Shown here: piece after piece, positions 42,657 to 52,227 of the stretch
Layout of the letters: every line of letters begins with the position of its first letter
Position numbering within the stretch: the first letter of the stretch is position 1
Assembly (NCBI RefSeq): GCF_963666145.1
Contig: NZ_OY762614.1
Span: forward strand, 1,230,501-1,294,500
DNA length: 64,000 nt
Direction: 5' to 3'
From: an uncultured Desulfobacter sp.
Lineage (GTDB): Bacteria > Desulfobacterota > Desulfobacteria > Desulfobacterales > Desulfobacteraceae
Made by a program: the position numbers and the translations under genes
Notes under the pieces: generated by a model
Databases searched by the model: none
Told to the model about the DNA's origin: nothing
The model's input: the letters and a program-made list of their open reading frames with translations, nothing else

Positions 42657-44588
42657 TCAATTCAAAAGCATACTTTTTACAGGCGCATTTTCATCATATA
42701 ACTTGATTTCCTGTTTATGAAGTTTGTCCATCGAATCCTTTTTTTCCTGGTAAATCTTTTTTGCCTCCAGGGTACTTTTCACTACCCTGGGGGTCAGAAA
42801 AATAAAAAGATTGGTTCTGTCACTGCCCGAAGACTGGTTTTTGAATGCATTGCCCAAAAGCGGTATATCACCCAAACACGGCACCTGGTTTACATCCTTG
42901 CTCAGGCTCTCGTCAATCAACCCGCCAATCACCACAGTATTTCCGTCTTCCACAATAATGGTCGTCTCAAGTTCCCGTTTCAAGGTGGTGGGCCGATCCG
43001 TAGAGCTTGTACTGTTTGCGCTGTCCAGCTTGGTAACTTCCTCATAAAAATCCAACCTGACCAATCGGTCCTGGCTGATGGAAGGGGTGAGCTTGAGTGT
43101 AATGCCCACATCTTTGTACTCGTATGTATTGTAGGTGGTGGTAGAAGTGTCTTCGGTCCCCCCCCGGGTCTGGTAAGGCACATTTTTACCAATGGTGATG
43201 GTGGCTTCCTCATTTTCCGTGGTCAAAAGCTGGGGTGTGGACAAAATTTTCACATCTGAATCGTCCTGGGATGCCTCAATAATGGCCTCAATGCTTCCCC
43301 CGAAAACCCCCATGGAAAAACCGCTGCCCAGAGTTGATTCCGCCAAGGAAGGCAAATCCACAGAAGTCGAAGAGGAGCTGAATCGGCCAAACCCAGTACT
43401 ATTGCTGTGAACATTTCCTTTAGCCCGCCATTCCATACCCAGAGAAAGGGACTTATCCGCGTTCATCTCCATGAGAAGACACTCAATGTAGACCATGGAT
43501 CTGGGCACATCCAGTTTTTTAATAACCTCTTCCAGCACCGGATAATCATCTTTATCCGCAATAATAATCAGGGAATTGGTGGCCTTGTCCGCTGTGATTT
43601 TTATATCGTCGGACAAAACCGGGGCTTTTTTCTGGCCGGTCTTTTTTGAATCATTGCCGCTGCTCTTTTCAGGAATCTCCTGGAGCACGGCAGCCAGGTC
43701 CTCGGCCGTGGCATGCTCGAGATAATAGACCCTGATCTTTTCCTCCCCTTTGGGGACCTCTTTATCTAATGCGTCCACAAGCGCCGTAATCTGAACGCTT
43801 TCCTGCTCACTGGCCAAAAGAATAATGGAATTGGTCCGTTCATCGGCCACCATCTCCACAGACAGATCATTGCTGCCTTTTTTACCTCTTGAAGTTTTTT
43901 TGGTTTTTGCGGAATAGATCTTGGTCAGATTGGTGACCATCTTTTCGGCATCTGCATATTTGATGGGCAAAATGGTAATTTTGCGCCCCACCCCTTCCAC
44001 ATCAATGGTTTTGATCAACTTGAGCAGCCGGTCAATGCTGGCAAGGGTTGCGGTGGCGATGAGCATATTTGAGTCGGCATGGGATAAAAGAAGACTGCCC
44101 TTGGCAAGCATGGGGGACAAAAGGGATTTAAGTTCATCGGAGCTTGCGTAAGTCAAGGGGATAATCCGGGTAACCAGCTTGTCGGATGTCTGCTCTGCAA
44201 TTTTTGCCATACGGGTATCCACATTGTCACCCCTGGCATCCACAGCAGGAATAATCTTAACTACGCTTCCGGTGTCAACCGTGGCGAACCCGTAAATATC
44301 CAGCACAGATTCAAATACCTTGTACGCCTCATCCACAGATATTTTTTCAGGTGAAATAATGGTAACCTTTCCCCTGACCTTGGTGTCCACCACAAAATTT
44401 TTATGGGTCAGTTTACTGATAAATTTGATGAACACACCAATGTCAACATCATTGAAATCCATGGACACAAACTCCGAAGCATCCGGGTTCTGTGCCGCCT
44501 GCACCGGACAAATCCCAACCAGGAGCAACACCACGAAAATTAGGCAGATATGTTTTACATTCAATGCGTTGCGACAGCCCTGCAACAT
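42657..44588 (-). CDS. gspD: Type II secretion outer-membrane secretin GspD
   Basis: A 643-residue secretin forming the outer-membrane pore. A signal peptide ends near CPVQAAQ. The N0 to N3 ring domains follow, with VSMDFNDVDIGVFIKFIS typical of N0/N1. The C-terminal secretin domain has VPYQTRGG-type gate regions and IVEDGNTVVIGGLI, followed by NQVPCLGDIPLLGNAF. I prefer ATG 44588 because AAGGAGA is six bases upstream; in-frame sequence continues to 44669 without a site. No pilotin was seen. Confidence 0.93.
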   Translation of the reverse strand: MLQGCRNALNVKHICLIFVVLLLVGICPVQAAQNPDASEFVSMDFNDVDIGVFIKFISKLTHKNFVVDTKVRGKVTIISPEKISVDEAYKVFESVLDIYGFATVDTGSVVKIIPAVDARGDNVDTRMAKIAEQTSDKLVTRIIPLTYASSDELKSLLSPMLAKGSLLLSHADSNMLIATATLASIDRLLKLIKTIDVEGVGRKITILPIKYADAEKMVTNLTKIYSAKTKKTSRGKKGSNDLSVEMVADERTNSIILLASEQESVQITALVDALDKEVPKGEEKIRVYYLEHATAEDLAAVLQEIPEKSSGNDSKKTGQKKAPVLSDDIKITADKATNSLIIIADKDDYPVLEEVIKKLDVPRSMVYIECLLMEMNADKSLSLGMEWRAKGNVHSNSTGFGRFSSSSTSVDLPSLAESTLGSGFSMGVFGGSIEAIIEASQDDSDVKILSTPQLLTTENEEATITIGKNVPYQTRGGTEDTSTTTYNTYEYKDVGITLKLTPSISQDRLVRLDFYEEVTKLDSANSTSSTDRPTTLKRELETTIIVEDGNTVVIGGLIDESLSKDVNQVPCLGDIPLLGNAFKNQSSGSDRTNLFIFLTPRVVKSTLEAKKIYQEKKDSMDKLHKQEIKLYDENAPVKSMLLN

Positions 44589-44665
44589 ATTTATTCTCCT
44601 TAGATTGTTCATGGGCCCCTTTTTTATTAGTGCCCGTGACGCTGACAACAGACGTTCACTTAAAA

Positions 44666-45208
44666 TCAATTTTCTTGTTTTCCCTTTAATGCCAGGGTCT
44701 GGGTTTCAATTACGGCATCCAGAAACTGACCTTTATCACCGGACTTTGTCAAGGACAGTGACGAGATAGACACCCCCTCGGGAGAATTTTCGATTCTGAA
44801 AAGAAAATCCACCAGGCCCTGTAAATACACCTGCTGAAGCTTAACCGTCACCCGGGACCGGATATAATCACTGTTTTCCATATCCTGGGAAAACGGTTTC
44901 ATGTAAGCCACATTTTTTTTCACAAGACTCTTGCTTGACAGGGACTCCAGAAATGAAAACAGCGTAAATTGCGGCCCTCTTTTTTCAAGTGCCTGTTTTT
45001 CCTGATCAAAACTTTTCGCATATTGTTGGTGTGTCATCTCAAGGGCCTGCATCCGCTCAAGGTCCCGGGCTTTTGCCGCCACCTTTCTTTCAAGCGTTGC
45101 ACGTTTCTCCACGGCCGGCAGATAAACAAACCACCCAAGACAAAACAGAACAAGAAAGACCGTGCCGGCGGCTATAAATTTTTTATCCCGTGTCGATAAT
45201 TCAAGCAT
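44666..45208 (-). CDS. gspM: Type II secretion protein GspM
   Basis: A 180-residue bitopic inner-membrane protein: a short cytoplasmic tail, a helix at about residues 12-31, a coiled coil (residues 32-75) and a periplasmic ferredoxin-like domain near the C-terminus. Sequence conservation in GspM is low, so assignment depends mainly on this topology and position between gspL and gspD. Its start lies two bases after the gspL stop. GspM partners GspL in the platform. Confidence 0.8.
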   Translation of the reverse strand: MLELSTRDKKFIAAGTVFLVLFCLGWFVYLPAVEKRATLERKVAAKARDLERMQALEMTHQQYAKSFDQEKQALEKRGPQFTLFSFLESLSSKSLVKKNVAYMKPFSQDMENSDYIRSRVTVKLQQVYLQGLVDFLFRIENSPEGVSISSLSLTKSGDKGQFLDAVIETQTLALKGKQEN

Positions 45209-45210
45209 AA

Positions 45211-46671
45211 TCAGATCTCAATAATGAATTTGAAGTCCACCAGATTGCCGCCCTTTCCTGCCACCGCACTGCCGATATCCACCTTTTTAAAAAAAGGCGA
45301 TTTTTCAATAAAGCCTTTTACCTGATCAATGGTATTATAATTATCCGCAGAACCGGACACAATCATCCGGGTCCGATCCAGCATGAGCCGGTCCACCTGA
45401 ACCGCCACATTGGCAGGGATACAGCGGGAAAGCTCAACCAGGATACTGCCCGCCGGCACACTGTCTATATCCTGGGCATCGTTATTTGCCGCTCCCCCCC
45501 GTGCCAACTCACCGACACTGGCCTGCATGAGCAGCAACGGATCAATGTTTCCCATCCGCTTGTTTGGGAATGTCTTTTGATAAATGGCTGCCATGGCCTG
45601 GTTTTTCAGCTCCACCTGGTTTTCAAGCCGTGAAATATCCATATGGATATTGACCATGAAAAGAACAAAAGAGAGCAGCACCAGGGCACAGCAACTTGCG
45701 ATATATCCTGCGTAGGTCCGGACAAATGAATCAGAGCGGTATTCTCCCTGGCACATGTTCAGCATGCCAAGGTCCGGGGACATAAAAGCAAGAAGTTCGG
45801 ATACACCCACAAAGCAGGATTCTGTCATGGATTCCGACAATTGCGTTTCGCTGGAATCCTGACCGGTAAAATCGGACTGGAACGAGGCAATATCTGCAAG
45901 GGGCTTTTCCATCTGTGTTCGGATGGATGCGTCAAAATCCCCGCAAACGTAAACATCAAAGGGATCGGTGACACCAAAACGCTGCCAGAACCCTAACACC
46001 ATTTGCCTGATGGCTTGCTCCGGCAGTAAAGAAGCTTGATTTTCGGCCAAGGTGCGAACCTGTACAACCTCGCCCTGGGCCACCAGCACCAGAGTCGGGT
46101 GACATCCATCCAGGTCCAGGAAAACAAAATTTTTCGTTTCTTTGTTCTGTTTAAGAAACGAGGCGATCATGGCCATGGCTTTGGGGACAATGGCCACCGG
46201 TTTAAGACCAGCTGTCCTAAGGCTTTCATGGTAAGATTTAAGGAGATCTTCTTCAATGGATCCGGAAAAGACCAAAGAGGTCGGCTGCTGCGTGTTCAGT
46301 TCATACCGAAAAAAATCAGTCACCACGGAGCCCAGTTCCTTTGGAAACTGTGTGTTAAGCTCCAGGGGCAGAACCTGCCGGATTTTTGACCGGGATGTAA
46401 AGGGCAGATTGATACTTCGAAAATAAAACCGGTCAGCCGGCAAAAGCAGCATCACCGGAACGGTATTGTCCTTTTGAATGGCCGGGTCAATGGCCTGGAC
46501 AACAACGGCGAGCCCAGCATCAAACGGGGTCTGATCTTCCCCGACCGTTTCCAGATCTTCATAAACAACACGGGCCAGGTTTTGAACAGATTGAGACTTG
46601 CCCCGCCCATCCACCAGCCAGGCATCAATCCCCACGCAATTTTCACAAATGATCAAAATGGGGTCTGCCAT
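45211..46671 (-). CDS. gspL: Type II secretion protein GspL
   Basis: A 486-residue inner-membrane protein with an N-terminal actin-like (ASKHA) cytoplasmic domain that recruits GspE, one membrane helix at about residues 325-347, and a periplasmic PilN-like domain with VDFKFIIEI at the end. The cytoplasmic domain keeps PLELNTQFPKEL and VFLDLDGCHPTLVLVAQGE, typical of the PilM/GspL fold. Placed between gspK and gspM in canonical order. Confidence 0.86.
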   Translation of the reverse strand: MADPILIICENCVGIDAWLVDGRGKSQSVQNLARVVYEDLETVGEDQTPFDAGLAVVVQAIDPAIQKDNTVPVMLLLPADRFYFRSINLPFTSRSKIRQVLPLELNTQFPKELGSVVTDFFRYELNTQQPTSLVFSGSIEEDLLKSYHESLRTAGLKPVAIVPKAMAMIASFLKQNKETKNFVFLDLDGCHPTLVLVAQGEVVQVRTLAENQASLLPEQAIRQMVLGFWQRFGVTDPFDVYVCGDFDASIRTQMEKPLADIASFQSDFTGQDSSETQLSESMTESCFVGVSELLAFMSPDLGMLNMCQGEYRSDSFVRTYAGYIASCCALVLLSFVLFMVNIHMDISRLENQVELKNQAMAAIYQKTFPNKRMGNIDPLLLMQASVGELARGGAANNDAQDIDSVPAGSILVELSRCIPANVAVQVDRLMLDRTRMIVSGSADNYNTIDQVKGFIEKSPFFKKVDIGSAVAGKGGNLVDFKFIIEI

Positions 46672-46674
46672 GAT

Positions 46675-47787
46675 CTATCCTCTTTCCATTTGAAGAATCC
46701 GGCAAGACCATTTACCTGTCAGATCCTGTTTTTCGCGTTTAATCACCGCGTGCAAGGTCACCTGCCGGCCATTTTTTCGGGCGGTACAATCTGCTGAGAA
46801 CACATTGCTCGAATAGGTAATCATATTTTCAAATGCTTTTTTTTCATCATCGCTTAATGCAATAACATCCTCAAACCAGCCGGATTCAAGGGTATGGGAA
46901 TATTCCTGACCCAAGTTTGCCTTGTCAGACCTATAATCGGCAAGGTCCTGGGCATTTACATCCCGCCCTTCGGGCAACAGCGCCGCAAGCACCGCCACAG
47001 GGGCGGTATTGATGTTTACTTTGCCCGAAAATGAAAACCGGTTCTCTTCTGAATCCTGGTCATCTGAAAGGCCGTATACGGTAAACATATCCCTTGCGCT
47101 CACCTGGACAGACTCATCCAGTCCCTGACTGATATATGACGGAGATAAGATGGCGTCAACAACCCCTTTAACAAGAAATAATTCGCTAACATGCAAAAAA
47201 GGGCCGTTGGCGCAGGCGTACGGCACATCCAAAGATTCGTAATAGTTTGACTCGGCGCCTGTCAACCCGGTTATGGAATCATCATCCTTTGAATCAAGCC
47301 AATCCTTAAGCGCATTGATGATTTCAACAGCGCTGCCGGCATCTTCGGGTTTGTCTTCGGGCGTGGCCAAAGTTAAGAACCGTTCCAGGACCATCACCTG
47401 GGCATCATTGGGTTCGTTGCCGGGAAATTGTTTGAGCAATGCATTCAATTGTAATTTTCCCATTTCATCACAAATCTTTAAGGATACATCCGCCGGATTC
47501 AGGCCCATGGCGGTCACCGCCGAGGCGATTTTTTCCGGATCCGCCCATGCTTCCTGGATGGAATCAATATCGTTGTCAGCCGCGTCAACGGCCAGCATCA
47601 TCATGGCCAGATGGATGCCGGACATGGCCATTTCCCGGGCTGCAAACATATCATTTTCGGCAATTGTTCCCGAAGCCGCCTGCTTTGCAAGGCGTCCTGC
47701 CTCCAGCGCCACCACGCAGAGAATGGCAACCACGGCAATGGTGGCAATCAGCGCCACACCCTTTTGATCTTTGAAAATGCTAATCAT
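46675..47787 (-). CDS. gspK: Type II secretion minor pseudopilin GspK
   Basis: The largest minor pseudopilin, 370 residues. After a short leader (MISIFKDQKG) the hydrophobic helix VALIATIAVVAILCVVALE follows, and ICDEMGKLQLNALL corresponds to the conserved DExGKxNLN stretch of GspK. The large alpha domain follows. ATG 47787 overlaps the end of gspJ by eight bases; an in-frame extension to 47847 lies inside gspJ and is not used. GspK caps the pseudopilus tip with GspI and GspJ. Confidence 0.92.
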   Translation of the reverse strand: MISIFKDQKGVALIATIAVVAILCVVALEAGRLAKQAASGTIAENDMFAAREMAMSGIHLAMMMLAVDAADNDIDSIQEAWADPEKIASAVTAMGLNPADVSLKICDEMGKLQLNALLKQFPGNEPNDAQVMVLERFLTLATPEDKPEDAGSAVEIINALKDWLDSKDDDSITGLTGAESNYYESLDVPYACANGPFLHVSELFLVKGVVDAILSPSYISQGLDESVQVSARDMFTVYGLSDDQDSEENRFSFSGKVNINTAPVAVLAALLPEGRDVNAQDLADYRSDKANLGQEYSHTLESGWFEDVIALSDDEKKAFENMITYSSNVFSADCTARKNGRQVTLHAVIKREKQDLTGKWSCRILQMERG

Positions 47788-48493
47788 CAGAAGGCCTTTG
47801 CAACGGTAAAACCACGGCAGTTTCAAATACTTTTTCTTTATTTCCACCGTTCAGGATCAGCCCGATATTCAATGCACTAGGTATGGAGGCCCCGCCACTG
47901 TCCGTATCCGCATCCCATTCCTGGTGTTCATTGCCCTTTGCATCAACAAACTCAATGGTAAACCCGGTAATATTTTCGACAAGCACCGGATCTGAGCACG
48001 AATCCGTCTCCCTGTCGCTGCCAATGGGCCGCTCAGCCCGGCAAAGGTCAAACAATTCCTGATTATTTTTTCGAACGTAATAGGTTACGCGAACCACACC
48101 GGAGGGTCTGCTCCGGCCCGTCTGAATTCCTGAAATGCTTGTAAATTCAAGTAAGGAAAAGGTCTGTCCACCGACACTTTTCTCACTGCCGGTCATTTGA
48201 AACACATCGCCCTTTTGATCATCAGCACTGTTCTGTACACTGGCGATCCTGGATTCGGGCACATATATTTCGGTGAGGTCGTCCAGAATGCGTCTGAATC
48301 CGTCCCTGGCCCGTTCATTATAGTCAACACCGTTTGAAATGGCCTGCCCTGTGGAGATAAACGCATTAAAAGATGAAAACAACATGACCATAACAAATGA
48401 AAAAATAACAAGGGCCAGCATCACTTCCATCAAGGTGAATCCGTCGTCGTCTGGGAGGTTAACCGGCAGGGACAAACCTGAATGTTTCAACAT
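47780..48493 (-). CDS. gspJ: Type II secretion minor pseudopilin GspJ
   Basis: A 237-residue pseudopilin with a short leader ending at Gly (DDDG), then FTLMEVMLALVIFSFVMVML, the prepilin helix with the conserved Glu at +5. The mature C-terminal domain is GspJ-like in length and in its disulfide-poor beta structure. It overlaps both gspI (by about 35 bases) and gspK, as expected in a tightly coupled operon. Confidence 0.9.
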   Translation of the reverse strand: MLKHSGLSLPVNLPDDDGFTLMEVMLALVIFSFVMVMLFSSFNAFISTGQAISNGVDYNERARDGFRRILDDLTEIYVPESRIASVQNSADDQKGDVFQMTGSEKSVGGQTFSLLEFTSISGIQTGRSRPSGVVRVTYYVRKNNQELFDLCRAERPIGSDRETDSCSDPVLVENITGFTIEFVDAKGNEHQEWDADTDSGGASIPSALNIGLILNGGNKEKVFETAVVLPLQRPSDD

Positions 48494-48887
48494 GGTAGGA
48501 CCGTTCCCCCTGCGCCCGTGTTACTGTTAGGTCAATTTTTTTCAATGTCCCGGCATCTTCGCTTAAATCCGGCATGACGTCAGACAGACTGGCGCTCACA
48601 TCCGTGACATCACACTGCCAGGAATATCCTTCAAACGCCTGGTCAAATTCGCCGTGCAGTTCCGGATCATTTATGGAAAGCTCTATTGCGGCAAGGGCCT
48701 TGGCGGCAAGATACCTGGCTGTTGTCTGGAAATCATCGGCTCCGGCAAGCGCAATGGTCCCGGACTGCATTCGAAACAATGCCGTCATGACCGTTGCAAT
48801 AATGGCCATGGCCACGATCACCTCAATCAGGGTAAAGCCGGCCTGCCACTTCCGGCGAGCATCATATGCAGTCTTCATAGGAGACAT
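48459..48887 (-). CDS. gspI: Type II secretion minor pseudopilin GspI
   Basis: A 142-residue minor pseudopilin with leader KWQAG followed by FTLIEVIVAMAIIATVMTA. The C-terminal domain is short, as in GspI, and includes the conserved AAKALAAIE helix. It overlaps the 3' end of gspH and the 5' end of gspJ. It forms the tip complex with GspJ and GspK. Confidence 0.9.
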   Translation of the reverse strand: MSPMKTAYDARRKWQAGFTLIEVIVAMAIIATVMTALFRMQSGTIALAGADDFQTTARYLAAKALAAIELSINDPELHGEFDQAFEGYSWQCDVTDVSASLSDVMPDLSEDAGTLKKIDLTVTRAQGERSYHVETFRFVPAG

Positions 48888-49437
48888 ATCGGTCGATCAA
48901 GTGAACTTTCTTCTGGAACATACATATCTGAATGGTCATCTCCCGACCCTCTTCCCGGACGTGAACCAGTGCCCGATCCGAATACCCTTTACTGAAAAAA
49001 CAAATCGTTTTATCATCACCAGCCCGGTTGTCGTCATCCGGGAATTCCAGATTCAGCAATTTCAGATCCCCGTTCAGAGCGACGCCGTTATTCAGGGCAA
49101 CCTGCCGAGCATCATCATCCATTGTGTCGTCTGTCACATACATTTTCCCGGCCACCGAATCCAGATAAAGGGTAATATTTTTATGTTCCGCCATGGCCCG
49201 AATTTTTAAATTTTCAAAAAAAAGGATCATGCCCGAAACTTGATCAGAGGCATCAGACGCCAAATGAATCTGTCTGAACAATGGAACTGAAAAAACCAGT
49301 GCAACGGTTAAAATACCGATCACCACCATCAGTTCTACAAAGGTGAAGCCCAAATGACATCCCAAACAGCTCCTTAACCTGCTTTCCATTTTTAATTTGG
49401 GTTGAATCCGGGAACATGACAGACCAGGACCTTCCAC
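48862..49437 (-). CDS. gspH: Type II secretion minor pseudopilin GspH
   Basis: A 191-residue pseudopilin. The prepilin peptidase site is in CHLG-FTFVELMVVIGILTVALVF. The leader is long, about 30 residues from GTG 49437, which has AAGAGG just upstream; a downstream ATG at 49389 would shorten it to 14 residues but lacks a site. The mature domain resembles GspH, the minor subunit that joins the tip to GspG. Confidence 0.86.
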   Translation of the reverse strand: MEGPGLSCSRIQPKLKMESRLRSCLGCHLGFTFVELMVVIGILTVALVFSVPLFRQIHLASDASDQVSGMILFFENLKIRAMAEHKNITLYLDSVAGKMYVTDDTMDDDARQVALNNGVALNGDLKLLNLEFPDDDNRAGDDKTICFFSKGYSDRALVHVREEGREMTIQICMFQKKVHLIDRYVSYEDCI

Positions 49438-49442
49438 GCCTC

Positions 49443-49919
49443 TTATTCCTGCTCATCCCAGTTGGTGACGTCCGCATTGATTCCTTCCCCGCCTGATTCA
49501 AAATCGGCACCATATGACATCAGGTCAAAGGTTCCGTGTACACCGGGGCACAGGTAGACATACTCGTTACCCCAAGGATCTTTGGGTACCCGGGTCTTTT
49601 CAAAATACCCGTTTTCATTCCAGTTGCGGGGAACAGGATCAGTGGTCGGTTTTTCGATCAGAGCCAAAAGTCCTTGTTCCGTGGTGGGATAAAACCCATT
49701 GTCCAGTTTGTACATTTTAAGGCTGGTTTCAATGGCGGCAATATCCACCTGGGCTTTAACGACTTTTGCCTTGTCCGCCTTATCCATATACCTTGGTACA
49801 ATGGCACCGGCCAGAATCCCCAGGATGATAACCACCACCATCAACTCAATAAAGGAAAACCCGGCCTGGTTTCCGATCTGCCTGAATACTTTTTTGCACA
49901 CCCGTTCAAACATTTTCAT
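49443..49919 (-). CDS. gspG: Type II secretion major pseudopilin GspG
   Basis: The main pilin of the pseudopilus, 158 residues. After a leader (QIGNQAG) the helix FSFIELMVVVIILGILAGAI is followed by VPRYMDKADKAKVVKAQ and the highly conserved LDNGFYPTTEQGLLAL. The calcium-binding loop is suggested near KDPWGNEYVY. It starts the operon that runs to gspE; no gspC or gspF precedes it, and the preceding 470 bp hold a GGDEF remnant. Confidence 0.95.
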   Translation of the reverse strand: MKMFERVCKKVFRQIGNQAGFSFIELMVVVIILGILAGAIVPRYMDKADKAKVVKAQVDIAAIETSLKMYKLDNGFYPTTEQGLLALIEKPTTDPVPRNWNENGYFEKTRVPKDPWGNEYVYLCPGVHGTFDLMSYGADFESGGEGINADVTNWDEQE

Positions 49920-49967
49920 TTATGATCGCCTGTAATTCTTGCCTTTCAGTCAGTTAATAAGAAATTT

Positions 49968-50240
49968 TCAATCACCAATGTCGCCAGGATTATTAAAAAA
50001 ATAAAAACAAATAACAAGACAAAACATTCTGCTAATTTTTGGCACTGTCGTAAAAACAAAATCAGGTAAAAGAGACAAAACCGCTTCTCCGCCAAACTGG
50101 CCGAACAGGTCATCATTTCTCATAAATTTTGGGGTTGTTTCGGCAAAAGATTGTAACACAATATCCCCTGCATCATGCCCTAAATTATCATTAAGCGATT
50201 TTAATTTATCAATTATATTGATTGAAATGAATTCACACAA
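49968..50240 (-). pseudogene. Remnant of a GGDEF (diguanylate cyclase) domain
   Basis: A 90-codon frame resembling the middle of a GGDEF domain: IDKLKSLNDNLGHDAGDIVL is close to the usual D-x-F-K-x-I-N-D-x-x-G-H-x-x-G-D-x-V-L block, and RNDDLFGQFGGEAVLSLLPD follows where RxGGDEF is expected. The active motif is GGEAV, so catalysis is improbable. No start region, sensory part or tail is found nearby and the C-terminus turns to unrelated hydrophobic codons, so it is a decayed fragment. The rest of 49920-50386 contains only the dnaX promoter region. Confidence 0.65.
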
Positions 50241-50386
50241 GAGTTAAGCTATTTTGTACCTGCCTTAAAGAAATTTTACAGGACAATCACATCGAAAATC
50301 CCGCCCTGACATTGACCCGTCCCCCCCCCTCTGGTATAAAGCCTTGTACCTTTTACAAAGAAATATCAAAGGCCCTAAATTAAACC

Positions 50387-52147
50387 ATGTCATACCAGGT
50401 TCTGGCATTAAAATATCGACCCCAGACATTTTCTGAAGTTGTTGGACAGGCGCATGTCACCACCACCCTGACCAACGCCATTTCCGGAAACAGGGTGCCC
50501 CATGCGCTTTTGCTGGCAGGCCCCAGAGGCACCGGAAAAACCACCATTGCCCGCATCATGGCCAAGGCCATGACATGCCAGACCGGGCCGACTGCATCTC
50601 CGTGCAATGAATGCCGAATCTGCAAAGACATTATCAATGGGCATTGCGCCGATGTGTTTGAAATTGACGGTGCTTCCAACAACAGCGTGGAGCAGATCCG
50701 TGAACTCAGAGACAATGTGGCCTACATGCCCGCTGCCGCCCGATACAAAATCTATATTATTGATGAAGTCCACATGCTTTCGGTGGCGGCGTTCAATGCC
50801 CTTCTCAAAACCTTGGAAGAGCCCCCGGACCATGTTCTTTTTATCTTTGCCACCACGGAAGTCCATAAAATCCCGGCCACCATATTGTCCCGGTGCCAGC
50901 GCCATGATCTGTCACGCATTACCCTGGACAAAATCAGCGATCACTTAGAAACACTGTGCCAAAAAGAAGGGTATACCGTTGAAAAAGAGGGGCTGGAACT
51001 GATCGCTTTAGAGGCGGACGGCTCCATCAGGGACAGCCTGAGCCTTCTGGACCGAATTCTTTCCGCCGGGCCTGAACGGGAGATTGACCGGCAAATGATT
51101 TCCCAAAGGCTTCGGGGCACGGACCGGCGCACTCTTTTTGGCATATCTTCGGCCGTATTAAAAAGAAACGGGGCACAGCTCATTGATCTTGTGGCCAAAA
51201 TCAATGATTCCGGCATGGACTTGAAAGAATTTTATTCAGGTATCATTGCCCAGTTCAGAAATCTGAACATCATCCGGCTGTGTGGAAAGGACAGTCCGGT
51301 GCTCAATATGATTGAAACCGAAAAACTTGAGCTTGACCGGATGAGCAACAATTTTTCGCCTGAATATATAGGGATGCTGCTGGACATTCTATTAAAGGAA
51401 GAGAGCATCGTGCGATTTGCATCCCACACCCAAACCGCTGTGGAGATGGTGCTGCTCAAAATGATCCAGATTGAGCCGGAAACCCGGCTTGATGAGATCA
51501 TCACCAAGGTGGACCTGTTGGCGCGCCAAATGGAGAATCGTTTGGGCCACACCGGGATGAATTCGCCGCCGATGCAATATGATACGCCGCCACAGCCCCA
51601 AGCGATGCCCGCAGCACCAATGCCTAAAAACAAGCCCACCGCCCCTGGGCCTTCAGCAGACCCACGGCCGATACCAAGCCCGGAGCCGCCGCCCTACGAA
51701 CCGGATCGAGATCGGATACCGCCTGATATCCAGGACTATCCACCTGATTCTTCCGGGCCGGAACCCTCTGTGGCCCGGGAGCAAGCCCAACCGGGACCTG
51801 CAACCTGGCCCCAGTTCATGGATGAGCTTCAACGTGAGCAGCCCTTTATTTTCGGATTATTTTCCAAAGGCCAGGCTGACACATCCGCACCGGACAAAGT
51901 GGTTGTAACCCTGTCAGCCTGCTCCGGATTTGAAAAATCCAGGCTCAATACCAAAACCAAAGAACTCACGGCACTGGGACAAAAACATTTAGGCAAAGCC
52001 ATTGAGGTTAAAATAGAAAACAACGGCGAAGGCCCCAAGGATGATACGCTCAGCCAACAAGCGGCGGTGCAGAAGGCAGAACAGGCTGCGGCAGGCCACC
52101 CCATGGTCCAGCATGCGGTCCGTTTATTTGATGCAGATATCATATAA
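50387..52147 (+). CDS. dnaX: DNA polymerase III subunits gamma and tau
   Basis: AAA+ clamp-loader subunit, 586 residues. The P-loop GPRGTGKTTIA is near residue 42, the zinc-binding CNECRIC follows, then VYIIDEVHMLS-type Walker B and LLKTLEEPPDHVLFIFATTE. A proline-rich linker (about 385-465) precedes the C-terminal tau domain. No A-AAA-AAG slippery site was seen, so a separate gamma product by frameshifting is unlikely to be encoded as in E. coli. It heads the dnaX-ybaB-recR operon. Confidence 0.95.
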   Translation: MSYQVLALKYRPQTFSEVVGQAHVTTTLTNAISGNRVPHALLLAGPRGTGKTTIARIMAKAMTCQTGPTASPCNECRICKDIINGHCADVFEIDGASNNSVEQIRELRDNVAYMPAAARYKIYIIDEVHMLSVAAFNALLKTLEEPPDHVLFIFATTEVHKIPATILSRCQRHDLSRITLDKISDHLETLCQKEGYTVEKEGLELIALEADGSIRDSLSLLDRILSAGPEREIDRQMISQRLRGTDRRTLFGISSAVLKRNGAQLIDLVAKINDSGMDLKEFYSGIIAQFRNLNIIRLCGKDSPVLNMIETEKLELDRMSNNFSPEYIGMLLDILLKEESIVRFASHTQTAVEMVLLKMIQIEPETRLDEIITKVDLLARQMENRLGHTGMNSPPMQYDTPPQPQAMPAAPMPKNKPTAPGPSADPRPIPSPEPPPYEPDRDRIPPDIQDYPPDSSGPEPSVAREQAQPGPATWPQFMDELQREQPFIFGLFSKGQADTSAPDKVVVTLSACSGFEKSRLNTKTKELTALGQKHLGKAIEVKIENNGEGPKDDTLSQQAAVQKAEQAAAGHPMVQHAVRLFDADII

Positions 52148-52227
52148 GCGACGCCGGATCATCCGTGGACCATTACACCAGATATGAAGTCAACTTATTG
52201 TAATATTGAATAAAAAGGAGAAACTCC

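Noticed and set aside
40955..49919. Cluster as a type IV pilus locus
   Set aside because: GspD secretin, GspK, GspL and GspM with pseudopilins G-J in the standard order make it a type II secretion operon; PilT, PilQ and PilA are absent.
51150..51180. Programmed -1 frameshift site in dnaX
   Set aside because: The A-rich stretch reads TTA AAA AGA in frame, not A-AAA-AAG, and no downstream stem was evident.
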